A stretch of DNA of 32,891 nt from NCBI GenBank assembly GCA_035510155.1, contig DATKHR010000127.1, forward strand, positions 1 to 32,891, written 5' to 3'. Numbering within the stretch: position 1 is the stretch's first letter; each line of letters begins with the position of its first letter. This document shows, piece after piece, positions 7,877 to 15,789 of the stretch. Origin of the DNA: DATKHR01 sp035510155. Lineage in GTDB: Bacteria; Acidobacteriota; Vicinamibacteria; Vicinamibacterales; CAVVIG01. A model generated the notes under the pieces. That model worked only from the letters and a program-made list of their open reading frames with translations. It ran no database searches and was not told where the DNA came from. The translations under genes and the position numbers were made by a program.

Positions 7877-8626
7877 ATGACCCGACTCATTCTCGGCGGC
7901 CTGATCGCGGTCGTTGCACTCGCCGTGGGGTTGCCCGCCGTGGCCACTGCGCAGCGCGGATTCCAGCCGCCAGGGGGGCAGACGCCGCGAACGGCGTCGG
8001 GCAAGGTCGACTTCAGCGGCGTGTGGTCGAAGCCGTACGTGCCGGACATGACCAAAGACGGGAAGGACCAGAAAGGAGCACCGGTCCTGCCGTTCACTTC
8101 CTGGGGCGAGGCCGAATGGAAGAAGTACGACGCGGCTCAAGGGGACTACACGGGCTCGTGCCTGCCGTTCGGCATGACCCGGTCCGTCAACACGCCGGAG
8201 CCGATGCAGATCATGCAGAGCGACACGTACTTCGCGTTCCTCTTCGAACAGAACTCGTGGTTCGCCGTGGTGCCCATCGACGGCCGACCGCATCGTCAAG
8301 GCGTCCCGACCTGGTTCGGTGACTCCGTCGGGCACTGGGAAGGCGACACGCTCGTCATCGACACGGTCAACTTCAACGGCAGGACAAGGCTGGACACGAT
8401 CGGCCACCCCCACAGCGATCAGCTGCACCTCGTTCAGCGCTTCTCTCGGCCCGATCTCGGGCACATCTCCTACGACATCACCGTCGAGGATCCCAAGACG
8501 TTCACCAAGCCGTTCACCAACTCGCGTACCTTCACGCTGAGGCCCGACTGGGAGATGATGGAGTACTCCTGCGAGGAGAACAACAAGAGCCTGTGGGAGG
8601 GTCGCATCAAGGTCCCCAAGCCCTGA
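7877..8626 (+). CDS. Secreted protein of the GHWEGDTLVID family
   Basis: A 249-residue exported protein with an N-terminal signal peptide (MTRLILGGLIAVVALAVGLPAVATAQ, cleavage near residue 26). The mature part begins with a KVDFSGVWSKPY segment, and a central SVGHWEGDTLVIDTVNFNG core is followed by GHPHSDQLHLVQRF. I know this type as an abundant uncharacterised paralogous family in Acidobacteriota. A paralog lies at 29055-29945 in this window with the same core. Calycin-like or ligand-binding roles are possible, but nothing catalytic is apparent. It starts 8 bases after the preceding secreted gene and ends inside, or directly against, the start of ftr. Confidence 0.7.
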   Translation: MTRLILGGLIAVVALAVGLPAVATAQRGFQPPGGQTPRTASGKVDFSGVWSKPYVPDMTKDGKDQKGAPVLPFTSWGEAEWKKYDAAQGDYTGSCLPFGMTRSVNTPEPMQIMQSDTYFAFLFEQNSWFAVVPIDGRPHRQGVPTWFGDSVGHWEGDTLVIDTVNFNGRTRLDTIGHPHSDQLHLVQRFSRPDLGHISYDITVEDPKTFTKPFTNSRTFTLRPDWEMMEYSCEENNKSLWEGRIKVPKP

Positions 8627-9510
8627 AGCCGCGTATCGCCGACACGTTCGCGGAAGCCTTCGACATGCGCGCCGCGCGCGTCGTGATTACCGCCGAATCC
8701 CCGGCGTGGGCGCGAACGGCGGGGCAGTCGATGACCGGCTTCGCGACATCGATCATCGGCTGCAAGGTCGAAGCCGGGATCGAGGCCGATCTCCTTCCAG
8801 TCGAAACTCCCGACGGCCGTCCCGGCGTGAGCGTCCTCCTGTTCGCGTTCGACGCGACCTCCCTCGGTCAGCGCCTCGTCGACCGCGTCGGCCAGTGCGT
8901 GCTGACGTGTCCAACCACGGCCTGCTTCGATGGTCTGCCGGAGACCGCTGAGCGCGTCGTCGTCGGCGGTCTCCTGCGCCACTTTGGCGATCGCTACCAA
9001 TCGAGCAAATTCCTCGACGGCCAGCGGTACTGGCGCATTCCGGTCATGGAAGGCGAGTTCCTCGTGCAGGAAACCTTCGGCGTGCAGAAGGCGATCGGCG
9101 GTGGCAATTTCCTGATTCTTGCCCGCGATCAGGCCGCGGCGCTGTCGGCGGCCGAGGCCGCGTCCGACGCGATGCGGCGAGTCCGTGGCGTCATCCTGCC
9201 GTTTCCGGGGGGTGTCGTTCGCAGCGGCAGCAAGGTCGGAGCGAAACACTACAAGAAGATGGTCGCCTCGACAAACGACGCCTACTGTCCGACGTTGCGC
9301 GGCCGGGCTGACGTGACGAGCGCCCTGCCCCGCGACGTGAACGCGGTGCTTGAGATCGTCGTGGACGGCCTGGACCGTGAGGCGATCGAAGCGGCCCTTC
9401 GAGCGGGAATCGACGCGGCCTGCCGCCCGGGGGTCGTCGAGATCGCGGCCGGAAACTACGGTGGCAAGCTCGGCAAACATCACTTTCACCTGCAGAACCT
9501 CGCGAGCTGA
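8593..9510 (+). CDS. ftr: Formylmethanofuran:tetrahydromethanopterin formyltransferase
   Basis: Transfers the formyl group between formyl-H4MPT and methanofuran; in bacteria it is also called FhcD. The DTFAEAFDMRA N terminus, SMTGFATSIIGCKVEAGI, ETPDGRPGVSVLL, VEGEF-like EGEFLVQETFG, LPFPGGVVRSGSKVGAKHY, ASTNDAYCPTL and the AGNYGGKLGKHHFHL tail are all family hallmarks, with no gaps over about 300 residues. The start is uncertain. GTG 8593 overlaps the previous gene by 34 bases and adds about ten residues compared with well-known Ftr proteins. A CTG at 8623 would give MKPRIADTFAEAF and overlap the upstream stop as CTGA, in line with the NTGA junctions elsewhere in this window. mfnD follows after 5 bases. 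Confidence 0.92.
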   Translation: MGGSHQGPQALKPRIADTFAEAFDMRAARVVITAESPAWARTAGQSMTGFATSIIGCKVEAGIEADLLPVETPDGRPGVSVLLFAFDATSLGQRLVDRVGQCVLTCPTTACFDGLPETAERVVVGGLLRHFGDRYQSSKFLDGQRYWRIPVMEGEFLVQETFGVQKAIGGGNFLILARDQAAALSAAEAASDAMRRVRGVILPFPGGVVRSGSKVGAKHYKKMVASTNDAYCPTLRGRADVTSALPRDVNAVLEIVVDGLDREAIEAALRAGIDAACRPGVVEIAAGNYGGKLGKHHFHLQNLAS

Positions 9511-9515
9511 GGGCG

Positions 9516-10568
9516 GTGCGGATTCTCGTCTACGAATTTGCGAGCGGCGGCGGGCTCGCGGGACGGGACGTGCCCGCCTCGCTCGTGCGCGAAGGCGGTG
9601 CCATGCGAGCCGCCCTGGTCGGCGATCTCGCTGCGATGGGGTCCCACCAGATCGTCACGACCGCGGACGCGCGCGAGGATGGCCCCGGCCATGGCCTGGC
9701 GCCCGGCGTCGAGGTCGTGACCATGCCTGCGGGCGACCGCGCGCGCGAGGCGCGGCTCGACCGGTTGATCGGGAGCGTCGACGCGGTCTGGGTGATCGCG
9801 CCCGAAACCGATGGCTGCCTGGGTCGGCTGGCTGCGAGAGTCGAGCGCCAGCGCAAGAGGCTTCTCGGCTCGAGCTCTGACGCTGTCCGCCGCGCCTCCG
9901 ACAAGGCCCGCCTGCCGCGCCGGCTGGCGGCGATGGGAATCCGCCATCCCATCACGCGCGCGCTCGATTGCTACGGGAGTCCTGAAGGTACTGCATGCGA
10001 GATCGGTTATCCGATCATCGTCAAACCGATCCGTGGAGCGGGCAGTCAGGGCGTCTGCCTCGTCCGCCGTGCTCGGGAGCTTCGTTCCGCGATCGATCGC
10101 GCGCGGCGCGCAACCCGAGGTGGCCGCGTGATTCTGCAAGAGTACATCCAAGGCGTCGACGCGAGCGTGTCGCTCCTCGCCGACGGCCGCCGTGCGACCG
10201 CTTTGACCGTGAATGCGCAGGCCCTGAGCTCGTCGCCGACGTTTGCCTATTGCGGCGGGGAAACACCGTTCAACCATGCGCTCGCCTCCAAGGCGATGGC
10301 GGTGGCGGTCGACGCATGTCTCGCCCTGCCGGGGCTGCGAGGCGTTGTCGGTGTCGACGTCATGCTCACCGCGTCGGACGTCGTTGTGATCGAAGTCAAT
10401 CCTCGTCTCACGACCGCCTATCTGGGCGTCCGCGCGGCGATCGACGGAAACGTGGCTGCGCTGGCGCTTGCGGCTTGCGCCGGTCGCCTGCCGACCCCGC
10501 CACACGTGTGCCGCCGCGTTCGCTTCACGGCGTCGGGCCAGGTCGTCGTGCTCCGAGGCGCTGCGTGA
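9516..10568 (+). CDS. mfnD: ATP-grasp ligase resembling tyramine/tyrosine-glutamate ligase MfnD
   Basis: A 350-residue ATP-grasp enzyme. In methanogens MfnD joins glutamate to tyramine in methanofuran synthesis; Methylobacterium methylofuran has a tyrosine in place of tyramine and a polyglutamate tail. The RILVYEFASGGGLAGRD start is typical of MfnD-like proteins. The ATP-binding PIIVKPIRGAGSQGVCLV lies near residue 165, LQEYIQGVDASVSLLADG near 210, and the metal-binding GVDVMLTASDVVVIEVNPRL near 290. GTG 9516 begins 5 bases after ftr. The stop overlaps the next start as GTGA. Assignment rests on the N-terminal motif and its position beside mfnF; the exact acceptor cannot be read. Confidence 0.75.
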   Translation: MRILVYEFASGGGLAGRDVPASLVREGGAMRAALVGDLAAMGSHQIVTTADAREDGPGHGLAPGVEVVTMPAGDRAREARLDRLIGSVDAVWVIAPETDGCLGRLAARVERQRKRLLGSSSDAVRRASDKARLPRRLAAMGIRHPITRALDCYGSPEGTACEIGYPIIVKPIRGAGSQGVCLVRRARELRSAIDRARRATRGGRVILQEYIQGVDASVSLLADGRRATALTVNAQALSSSPTFAYCGGETPFNHALASKAMAVAVDACLALPGLRGVVGVDVMLTASDVVVIEVNPRLTTAYLGVRAAIDGNVAALALAACAGRLPTPPHVCRRVRFTASGQVVVLRGAA

Positions 10569-11629
10569 CCGGGCCAGGCGTGCCGATTCTTGGCTGGGAT
10601 GTGGGCGGCGCCAATATCAAGGTGTCTCGCGTTGACCCCGACGAAGGGAGCTCGCAGGCGGTACTCGAGCACCCATTTCCTCTCTGGCGCGAGTACGCCC
10701 GCCTGCCGTCTGTGCTGTCGGCGCTGGCGGACCGCGCCGGCGCCGCGCAAGCCGTCCGACGCGATGGGGAGCCCCCCGCCATGGCCGTCACCATGACCGC
10801 GGAACTCGCCGATTGCTTTGCCACCAAACGCGAGGGCGTTGGCTTCGTCGTCGGCGCCTTCCGGGCAGCGTTTCCGGCATCGGCGACGTGGTTCTACGGC
10901 GCCGATGGTCGGTTCCACTCAGCCGAAGAAGCGCAGGAGCGGCCGCTTGACGTGGCGGCCGCCAACTGGATGGCGAGCGCAACGTGGGTGGCGCGTACGC
11001 ACCCGGATGCGCTGTTCGTCGACGTCGGCAGCACGACCACAGACATTGTGCCGATAGTCGCGGGCCGCGTCGCGGCCGGCGGTTACACGGATCTTGCCAG
11101 GCTTCGCCTGGGTGAGCTCGTCTACACCGGATGTCTGCGCACGCCGGTGAGCGCCATCCTCCGATCGGTACGGCTTGGCGCCGGCCGTTGTCGCCTCGCT
11201 GCCGAGCATTTTGCGGTGACAGCGGACGTGTATCGATGGCTCGGCCGGATTACAGAAGAGGAGTACACCTGCGAGACGCCTGACGGGCGGGGCCGGAGCC
11301 GTTCCGAAGCCGGCGCGCGGTTGGCTCGCGTGGTGTGCGCGGATCTTGAGACACTGGGTGCAGCCGATATCACCGCGATCGCCGATCACATCGCGCGCGC
11401 TCAGACCCGGCAGATCCGCCACGGCATCCGCGGAGTGTTGCGACGTCTGAGCACCGCACGACCGCACGTGGCCGTGCTCGCCGGCAGAGGTGCGTTCCTG
11501 GCGCGGGCCGCGGCCGAGGCGGCGGATCTCGCCACGTGCGATTTGACCGGCGAGCTTGGCGGAGACGCGGCGCGTGCGGCGCCGGCGGCCGCCGTCGCGC
11601 AGCTGCTGGCCGAGGTGCTCGGGAGATGA
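10565..11629 (+). CDS. mfnF: MfnF-like hydantoinase/oxoprolinase-family protein of H4MPT-linked C1 pathway
   Basis: A 354-residue ASKHA-fold protein of the hydantoinase-A-like family long annotated as an H4MPT-linked C1 transfer pathway protein (TIGR03123). The methanogen homolog MfnF couples the aminomethylfuran diphosphate to gamma-glutamyl-tyramine in methanofuran synthesis. ILGWDVGGANIKVSRV at the N terminus is the phosphate-1 loop; LFVDVGSTTTDIVPIV near residue 155 is the phosphate-2 loop; AVLAGRGAFLAR falls near the C terminus. GTG 10565 overlaps the mfnD stop by four bases, and the stop overlaps the mch start as ATGA, so translation of three genes is linked. A cluster of Cys and Thr residues mid-protein (TGCLRTPVSAI) is also family-typical. 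Confidence 0.82.
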   Translation: MTGPGVPILGWDVGGANIKVSRVDPDEGSSQAVLEHPFPLWREYARLPSVLSALADRAGAAQAVRRDGEPPAMAVTMTAELADCFATKREGVGFVVGAFRAAFPASATWFYGADGRFHSAEEAQERPLDVAAANWMASATWVARTHPDALFVDVGSTTTDIVPIVAGRVAAGGYTDLARLRLGELVYTGCLRTPVSAILRSVRLGAGRCRLAAEHFAVTADVYRWLGRITEEEYTCETPDGRGRSRSEAGARLARVVCADLETLGAADITAIADHIARAQTRQIRHGIRGVLRRLSTARPHVAVLAGRGAFLARAAAEAADLATCDLTGELGGDAARAAPAAAVAQLLAEVLGR

Positions 11630-12597
11630 TCGATCTTCACATGAACGAACGCGCGTGGTCGCTCGCCGAACAATGCATCGCGCGAGCGGCGGAACTCGGT
11701 ATCGCCGTCCACAACCTGCCGAGCGGCGCACGCGTGATCGATGCCGGGATCGAGGCGCCCGGCGGTCTCGCGGCGGGCGTTGTGCTGGCCGAGCTCTGCA
11801 TGGGAGGGTTGGGGCACATCGCCCTCACGTCGCTCACAATTGGTGGTCCGACGCCAGGCGCAGAGGCCTGGCCCGGAGTACAAGTGTGGACGGATCAGCC
11901 CGCTCGGTCCTGCATGGCGTCTCAATACGCGGGATGGGCGATCAACCCGCCGGGGTTCTTTGCGATGGGTTCGGGGCCGTTGCGCTCGAAGGCGCGCGTG
12001 GAGACGGAGCTGTTCGGCAAACTGGGCTACGCCGAACAAGCCCGTCGTGGCGTGCTCGTGCTGGAGGGTCGCACGCTTCCAACCGACGACGTTGCGAAGT
12101 GGGTGGCTGGCAAGGCCGGCGTCGCTGTCGACGCGCTCATCTTGGCCATTGCGCCGACAGCGAGCCTCTCGGCCGGTATCCAGATCGCGGCGCGCGTGCT
12201 CGAAACGGGCCTCCACAAGATGGACACGATCGGCTTCGACCTGCTGCGAGTCGTGAGCGCCTTCGGTTCCGCACCGTGGCCGCCGGTCGCTCGGAGCGAC
12301 GCCCGCGCGATCGGACGGACGAACGACTGCATTCTCTACGGAGGACAGGCGCGGTACGTCGTGAGTGCGGACGATGGAGAGGTCGCCGATCTCGTCAAAC
12401 GTCTGCCTGCCTCCGCCTCCTCCGACTACGGAACGCCTTTCTACGACATCTTCAAGCGCTACGATCACGACTTCTATAAAATCGACCCGATGCTCTTCAG
12501 CCCGGCGGAGGTCTGGGTCACGAGCGTGACGAGCGGGCGCACGTTCCATGCGGGCAGAACCGACCCGGACGTGCTCCGGCGATCGCTGTACCCCTAG
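11626..12597 (+). CDS. mch: Methenyltetrahydromethanopterin cyclohydrolase
   Basis: Hydrolyses methenyl-H4MPT to 5-formyl-H4MPT, linking MtdB to Ftr; cytoplasmic. At 323 residues it has the standard Mch length. Recognisable blocks are HNLPSGARVIDAGIEAPGGL, the Gly-rich AELCMGGLGHIAL, VWTDQPARSCMASQYAGW, the FFAMGSGPLRS loop, and the C-terminal YGTPFYDIFKRYDHDFYKIDP with LFSPAEVWVTSVTSGRT. ATG 11626 overlaps the upstream stop (ATGA); a second ATG at 11641 is possible. It is directly followed by the RimK-type ligase (6-base gap). Confidence 0.95.
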   Translation: MIDLHMNERAWSLAEQCIARAAELGIAVHNLPSGARVIDAGIEAPGGLAAGVVLAELCMGGLGHIALTSLTIGGPTPGAEAWPGVQVWTDQPARSCMASQYAGWAINPPGFFAMGSGPLRSKARVETELFGKLGYAEQARRGVLVLEGRTLPTDDVAKWVAGKAGVAVDALILAIAPTASLSAGIQIAARVLETGLHKMDTIGFDLLRVVSAFGSAPWPPVARSDARAIGRTNDCILYGGQARYVVSADDGEVADLVKRLPASASSDYGTPFYDIFKRYDHDFYKIDPMLFSPAEVWVTSVTSGRTFHAGRTDPDVLRRSLYP

Positions 12598-12603
12598 CGG
12601 GCC

Positions 12604-13548
12604 ATGCAAGTCGTCATACTGAGCAAACGAGGGTGGCACGCCGATGAGCTGTGTCGCGCGCTGAACGCGCGAGGGCACACCGGTTGCGTGCTGCCATACG
12701 AGGCGCTCATCGCGCGCATGAGCGCGGGCGCAACCCGGTCGAGCGGGCTGTCGTGCGACGAGACGGCGCTCCTTGAAGCCGACGCCGTGCTCGCGCGGTT
12801 CATCCCCGCCGGCTCGCTCGAGCAGATCATTTATCGGGTGGACGCGCTGCATTGGATCGAAGACCACGGTGTGCCGGTGATCAACTCCCCGCGCGCGATC
12901 GAGCGATCGGTCGACAAGTTTTTCGCCGACGCGCGGCTTCGCGAGGCGGGCCTGCCGACGCCCGAGACCTTCGTCGGCGAGCGCGTCGAGGACGCGATGG
13001 CTGCCGCCCGCAGGATGCTGGACCGGCGAGTCCCGGGCGAAGGTGAACCCGCGATCGTCATCAAGCCGATTTTTGGATCCATGGGCCACGGCATCGTGCG
13101 CATCGCCGATCCAGACGTCGCGTTTCGGGTTCTGCAGGCGCTCGACCGGACGCGCCCCGTCTTCTACATTCAGCACGTGGTCGATTCCGGCAACCGCGAC
13201 GTGCGCGCGTTCGTTGTCGGCGGACGGGTCGTTGGCGCAATCGAGCGATCGGCTGGGCGCGGTGACTGGCGGACCAACGTGTCGCGCGGTGGCACGGCGA
13301 GGCCGTTCGAGCTGCCGGCGGAATGGACATCGCTCGCGCTCCGAGCGGCGGCAGCGATTGGCGCCGACTACGCGGGCGTCGACCTGCTGCCGTCCAGGGA
13401 CGGGACGGTGTTCGTTCTCGAGGTGAACGGCATCCCCGGATGGCAAGGGTTGCAGCGCGCGACCGGGATGGACGTTGCTGGGACGATAGTGGACCATGTG
13501 GCGGATCGTGTCCGGTCGCCGCGGCTCGGGGCGGCGGTGGCGACATAA
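12604..13548 (+). CDS. RimK/MptN-type alpha-L-glutamate ligase
   Basis: A 314-residue RimK-fold ATP-grasp ligase, related to MptN (adds glutamate to tetrahydrosarcinapterin precursors), CofF and RimK. Family features are the N-terminal pre-ATP-grasp domain with DAVLARFIPAGSLEQIIYRVDAL, the lid strand VPVINSPRAIERSVDKF, the ATP-binding IVIKPIFGSMGHGIVRI near 155, DVRAFVVGGRVVGAIER near 200, and GVDLLPSRDGTVFVLEVNGIPGW near 260. In this context it may add glutamates to H4MPT or build the polyglutamate tail of methylofuran; which is not decidable from the sequence. It starts 6 bases after mch and its stop abuts the next ATG directly. Confidence 0.75.
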   Translation: MQVVILSKRGWHADELCRALNARGHTGCVLPYEALIARMSAGATRSSGLSCDETALLEADAVLARFIPAGSLEQIIYRVDALHWIEDHGVPVINSPRAIERSVDKFFADARLREAGLPTPETFVGERVEDAMAAARRMLDRRVPGEGEPAIVIKPIFGSMGHGIVRIADPDVAFRVLQALDRTRPVFYIQHVVDSGNRDVRAFVVGGRVVGAIERSAGRGDWRTNVSRGGTARPFELPAEWTSLALRAAAAIGADYAGVDLLPSRDGTVFVLEVNGIPGWQGLQRATGMDVAGTIVDHVADRVRSPRLGAAVAT

Positions 13549-14547
13549 ATGAGCACCGTGGGGCGAGCATCGACCGGGCGATTGGCGGCCGCAGATGTCG
13601 CCATCGCGGCGCAGCTCGCCTGCCTGCTCGAGGCGAGCGCCCCGAAGCCCGGGAACGTCTCGCCTGGCCGCAATTTCGCCGACCTCGGCTACGAGGAATT
13701 CCTCGCCAGCGCGGCAGCGATCGGCGCGCCCCTGGCAGGCGCCGGCACGCGTCCGCTCGGCTCGACGGTGCGTCTCGCGATCGACGCGACGGCGCGGTGG
13801 ACGCGGACAAACAGCAACCTGGGAATCGTGCTGCTGCTGGCGCCGCTGGCTCGCGCGGCGCTCATCGAGGGCAGCCTCGCCCTCGACGTGACAGTCGACG
13901 GCGGCCAGTCAACCTTTCGCGACACGCTCCAGCGGGTCCTCGAAGCCACGACGGTTGAGGATGCCCGCGAGGTGTACGAGGCGATTCGTCTCGCCGCGCC
14001 CCGCGGGCTCGGCACAGTCGACGATCAGGATGTCGCCCAGGAGCCGACCGGCACGCTTCTGGACGTGATGCGTCTTGCCGCAGAGCGGGACCTGGTAGCC
14101 CGCGAGTACGGGACGACGTTCGAGCTGACGTTCCTCACTGGGGTGCCGGCGCTCAGGCGGGCGCGACGAGACGGGCTCTCGTGGGACGACGCCAGCGTCG
14201 AGGCTTTCCTGACGCTGCTGGCGGCGGCTGCCGACACGCACATCGCCCGAAGAGGCGGCGCGGCGATGGCGGCCGCGGTGTCGCGACAGGCCTGCGCAGC
14301 CCTCGCCGCCGGCGGCGTCCGCACCGCCCGGGGACGCGAAGCCATCCAGCGCATCGACCAAGGACTGCGCGACCCGCGCCACCTCGCAAACCCGGGAACG
14401 GCGGCGGACCTGACGGCGGCCGCGATTTTCGTCGTGCTGCTCGGCGGCGGCTGGTGGCGCGCCCCTGATGCGCTGGAGGGGCAGGGCCGCGCGCGGGACG
14501 CGGAGTCGGGGGGAGTCGCGGGAGGACGCGATGCAGCATCGCGGTGA
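13549..14547 (+). CDS. CitG/MdcB-like triphosphoribosyl-dephospho-CoA synthase homolog (C1-cluster Orf9 type)
   Basis: A 332-residue member of the CitG family (COG1767). CitG itself makes the triphosphoribosyl-dephospho-CoA precursor of the citrate lyase prosthetic group. No citrate lyase genes are here; members in H4MPT islands (Orf9 of Methylobacterium) are of unproven function. Visible family features are ASAPKPGNVSPGRNFADLGYEEFLASA, TRTNSNLGIVLLLAPLARA and SVEAFLTLLAAAADTHIARRGG. A ribosyl-phosphate transfer in cofactor assembly is a reasonable guess. The start codon follows the previous stop with no gap, and the 3' end overlaps the PTPS gene by 17 bases. Confidence 0.78.
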   Translation: MSTVGRASTGRLAAADVAIAAQLACLLEASAPKPGNVSPGRNFADLGYEEFLASAAAIGAPLAGAGTRPLGSTVRLAIDATARWTRTNSNLGIVLLLAPLARAALIEGSLALDVTVDGGQSTFRDTLQRVLEATTVEDAREVYEAIRLAAPRGLGTVDDQDVAQEPTGTLLDVMRLAAERDLVAREYGTTFELTFLTGVPALRRARRDGLSWDDASVEAFLTLLAAAADTHIARRGGAAMAAAVSRQACAALAAGGVRTARGREAIQRIDQGLRDPRHLANPGTAADLTAAAIFVVLLGGGWWRAPDALEGQGRARDAESGGVAGGRDAASR

Positions 14548-15034
14548 ATTCAGCGTCTCGGTCGCCAAGGACTATCTCGTGTTCGCCTCGGCGCATTTCA
14601 TCACCTTCGCCGGACATCGGTGCGAAGGGCTGCACGGCCACAACTATCGCGCGCGGGTGACGGTCGAGGGGCAACTCGACCAGGAAACGTGGTTCGTCTT
14701 CGACTTCGTGGTCTTGAAACGCCTCATGCGCGAGCTGTGCGACCAGATCGACCACAAGGTCCTGCTTCCGCTCGAGAACCCGAAAATCCAGGTGACCGAG
14801 GATGGCGATGCCGTGAAGGTGGCCTACGAGGGGAAACCGCGCTATGAGTTTCCGCGCGCCGATTGCGCTCTTCTGCCGGTGCCGAACACCACTGTCGAGA
14901 TGCTGGCGGAGCTCTTGGCGACGCGCCTTCGGGCCGAGCTCGAGAAAATGGGCGCGCGCGGCCTGACCGCGATCGAGATGGAAGTCGAGGAGAACTTCGG
15001 CCAGTGGGCCGTTTATCGCGAGAAGCTGCGATGA
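14531..15034 (+). CDS. 6-pyruvoyl-tetrahydropterin synthase (PTPS/QueD) family pterin enzyme
   Basis: A 167-residue COG0720 protein. Zinc-binding histidines are seen in FASAHFITF and in the HGHNY motif. The segment FAGHRCEGLHGHNY combines a Cys four residues before HGH (the PTPS/QueD nucleophile spacing) with a Glu three residues before it, as in PTPS-III enzymes that cleave dihydroneopterin triphosphate to 6-hydroxymethyl-dihydropterin. That product is the pterin precursor for H4MPT, so an aldolase role is inferred. A queuosine role is less likely because no other queuosine gene is nearby. ATG 14531 lies inside the end of the previous gene. The 3' end overlaps the convergent HisA/F-like gene by 22 bases. 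Confidence 0.8.
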   Translation: MQHRGEFSVSVAKDYLVFASAHFITFAGHRCEGLHGHNYRARVTVEGQLDQETWFVFDFVVLKRLMRELCDQIDHKVLLPLENPKIQVTEDGDAVKVAYEGKPRYEFPRADCALLPVPNTTVEMLAELLATRLRAELEKMGARGLTAIEMEVEENFGQWAVYREKLR

Positions 15035-15789
15035 CAGCCCGCTGCGGCGATCTCGCTGGCGCCGATTCGGCCGTCGTGCAGCGCGGTCGCCACCAGCGCG
15101 CCCTCGCAACCGGCGTCACCGAGCCGAGCGAGGTCGTCAACGCTGCTGACGCCGCCCCCGGCCAAGAGCGTCAGTCCGGGTGTGGCGTCACGGACTCGTG
15201 CGAGCAGCTCCAGGTCGAGGCCGGTGCCGGTTCCGACGCGCGCCAGATCGATGACGATGATTGCCCCGGCGCCAGCCTCCTTCGCGTGGGACGCGACGAC
15301 GTCGGCCGGCTCGTCGGCCGGAATCGCGCTCCCGCTCGCGACGACCGGCCGGCTATTGCGTAGGTCGAGGCTGAAGGCGACGCGGCCGCCACCGACGGCG
15401 GCGCAGACGTCACGGAGCGCGCTGTATCCGGGCAGCGTTTCGAGTGCGACCACGACACGATCCGCGCCCAGCGCGATCGCGTGGCGCGCGCCGTCAATCG
15501 ATGTGACGCCGGCGTCAAGCAGCAGAGGTACGCGGCGCAACGTGCCAAACGCCGCGACGGCCGCGACGAGCTCATCCTGAGACGGGCGGCCTGTGAGTGC
15601 GTCCAGGTCGGCCGCGTAGAGCTCGGTGACACCCAGCTGCTCGACGTATGCCCGAGCGAGGGCGACCGCGTCCCCCGGCTCGATCGCTCGTTCCGCGACG
15701 CATCTCACCGGCTGGTACGTCTCTCGCCGCCCGCCGCGGGCGTGAACAGCGCGCCCGCCGAGCAGGTCGATCACGCCGATCACGCGCAC
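15013..15789 (-). CDS. HisA/HisF-related TIM-barrel protein
   Basis: A 258-residue (beta/alpha)8 protein of the HisA/HisF-related family (TIGR00734 type) found in methanogens and H4MPT-using methylotrophs. IGVIDLLGGRAVHARGG resembles the first strand and substrate loop of HisA. The first phosphate-binding site is LLLDAGVTSIDGARHAI, and the second is LLAGGGVSSVDDLARL. No other histidine genes are nearby, so histidine synthesis is unlikely. A role in methylofuran or H4MPT synthesis is inferred from repeated co-occurrence with these genes. GTG 15789 overlaps the upstream gene's TAG by one base; the 3' end overlaps the PTPS gene on the other strand. Confidence 0.8.
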   Translation of the reverse strand: MRVIGVIDLLGGRAVHARGGRRETYQPVRCVAERAIEPGDAVALARAYVEQLGVTELYAADLDALTGRPSQDELVAAVAAFGTLRRVPLLLDAGVTSIDGARHAIALGADRVVVALETLPGYSALRDVCAAVGGGRVAFSLDLRNSRPVVASGSAIPADEPADVVASHAKEAGAGAIIVIDLARVGTGTGLDLELLARVRDATPGLTLLAGGGVSSVDDLARLGDAGCEGALVATALHDGRIGASEIAAAGCHRSFSR

